From positions 29,574 to 93,573 of the forward strand of contig CANJLD010000016.1 of the NCBI GenBank assembly GCA_947475165.1: 64,000 bases of DNA, in the 5' to 3' direction. This DNA comes from Bacteroidota bacterium. GTDB taxonomy: Bacteria; Bacteroidota; Bacteroidia; Chitinophagales; LD1. The notes below the pieces were generated by a model, which was not told the origin of the DNA, did no database searches, and saw only the letters and a list, made by a program, of their open reading frames with translations. Both the position numbers and the translations under genes were made by a program. Position 1 is the first letter of the stretch. Every line of letters begins with the position of its first letter. Positions 63,263 to 64,000 of this stretch are shown one piece after another.

Positions 63263-64000
63263 TTAATCCCAGAAACAATATCCGTTTTCTGCAATCAATT
63301 TATCAGCAACTGCTCTGCGAACTTCTTTGGTATTTATCATTTCGTACTTAGTGAAACGTTTTAAGCCCATCATCATCATTCGTTGTTCATCGCCTGTTGC
63401 AAAAGCAGCAAGAGCAGATTTACCTGCTACATTAATTCTGTCTAAAGCATCGAAGAAATAGCACTTTACCATATCAATGTAAATTTGCGATACTTCCTGT
63501 CCGTGTAGATTAACTAATTTTTCTGCGCGTAACATTCCGCTTTCCATAGCTAAAATATCAATGAGCATATCCGATGCGTTCATCAAAATTTCTTGCTCTT
63601 TGTCTAAAGCCATCATCAATTTTTGAACGGCAGAACCGGCAACTAACAAGAACGCTTTCTTAGCATTCTTCAACGCTTTCTTTTCCTCACCAAAAATATC
63701 TTCAGCATCTGGAGATGAAAAATCAGGAACGCTCATCAATTCTTTTTGAATAGCCATACCTGGTGTCATCAAATCCAATTTGCCTTTCATGGCAAACTTT
63801 AACAAAGCATCAATAGAAAGCATACGATTGATTTCGTTGGTGCCTTCAAAAATTCTGTTGATGCGAGAATCGCGGTATGAACGCGCCATTGGATACTCTT
63901 CGCTGAAACCGTAACCGCCATGAACTTGCAATGATTCATCTACCACAAAGTCCAACACTTCGCTTCCTAATACTTTAAGCAAAGCACATTCAATTTGATA
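63263..64000 (-). CDS. Acyl-CoA dehydrogenase, C-terminal part (runs off the window)
   Basis: The frame is open to the window edge (base 64000), giving 245 residues without a start. It contains YQIECALLKVLGSEVLDFVVDESLQVHGGYGFSEEYPMARSYRDSRINRIFEGTNEINRMLS. This is the C-terminal helical domain of an acyl-CoA dehydrogenase, with the QVHGGYGF and IFEGTNEI FAD-binding motifs. A further about 170 residues (helical extension, LNAKKAFLLVAGSAVQKLM region) follow, as in the longer, about 600-residue Bacteroidota enzymes. It oxidises acyl-CoA in fatty-acid beta-oxidation. The substrate chain length is not determinable. Confidence 0.92.
   Translation of the reverse strand, partial: YQIECALLKVLGSEVLDFVVDESLQVHGGYGFSEEYPMARSYRDSRINRIFEGTNEINRMLSIDALLKFAMKGKLDLMTPGMAIQKELMSVPDFSSPDAEDIFGEEKKALKNAKKAFLLVAGSAVQKLMMALDKEQEILMNASDMLIDILAMESGMLRAEKLVNLHGQEVSQIYIDMVKCYFFDALDRINVAGKSALAAFATGDEQRMMMMGLKRFTKYEMINTKEVRRAVADKLIAENGYCFWD

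Overview
This window looks like the chromosome of a Bacteroidota bacterium, probably an environmental member of the Chitinophagales/Sphingobacteriia/Flavobacteriia breadth (inference). The evidence is type IX secretion (T9SS)/gliding genes (gldM-gldN, porV, porU, porP/sprF, gldJ), several secreted proteins with T9SS C-terminal sorting domains, A-rich leaders with weak Shine-Dalgarno signals, candidate TAnnTTTG -7 boxes, and modest GC content. No rRNA, tRNA, CRISPR array, transposase or phage gene was recognised.

Layout. 1-957: end of gldM, then gldN. 1.0-2.9 kb: an accessory pocket with a decayed heptad-repeat ORF, an Mrr-type restriction endonuclease, a small zinc-ribbon protein and a REP-like palindrome. 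3.0-8.4 kb: two abutting paralogous secreted proteins sharing a C-terminal His/Cys domain. 8.4-13.2 kb: lipoprotein, orphan OmpR-family response regulator, secreted protein, membrane patatin-like phospholipase, DinB-like protein. 13.3-27.7 kb: surface-polysaccharide genes (epimerase, glycosyltransferases, WecE-like aminotransferase, LegB-LegC-NeuD/PglD-like cassette, flippase, nucleotidyltransferase, truncated glycosyltransferase), interrupted by purN and a PKD/T9SS cargo protein. 27.8-32.5 kb: OmpA-family protein, long-form PurF, second heptad-repeat ORF. 32.5-43.9 kb: porV, porU, porP, gldJ, murF and an alkaline-phosphatase-superfamily membrane enzyme. 43.9-46.7 kb: arginase-fold protein with a changed metal site, ion permease and ArsR regulator. 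47-62.1 kb: secreted proteins, including a collagen-like/C1q-like protein, an M43 metalloprotease with SprB-type repeats, and a giant T9SS type-B protein translationally coupled to its PorP/SprF partner. 62.2-64 kb: a TPR protein interrupted by an in-frame stop, and the 3' part of an acyl-CoA dehydrogenase.

How the genes work together. GldM/GldN belong to the T9SS trans-envelope machine. PorV and PorU deliver cargo and cleave its sorting signal, GldJ is an outer-membrane lipoprotein of the machine, and PorP/SprF proteins handle type-B cargo. At least four cargo proteins are encoded here, three with type-A-like and one with a type-B C-terminus. The polysaccharide genes may supply the sugar (A-LPS-like) anchor for such cargo, but that link is inference.

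The most unusual signal is not a gene. The palindrome ACCGGT occurs about 90 times by my hand count, in all three codon phases, where roughly ten would be expected from base composition. It is nearly absent from about 19.0-27.9 kb (most of the polysaccharide genes) and from 0.9-3.6 kb (the heptad ORF and Mrr pocket). It behaves like a highly iterated palindrome of the host genome, and its absence may mark recently acquired DNA. A second candidate novelty is a heptad-repeat ORF family with two members here, consensus about [ST]-x-E-[DN]-T-x-[MV].
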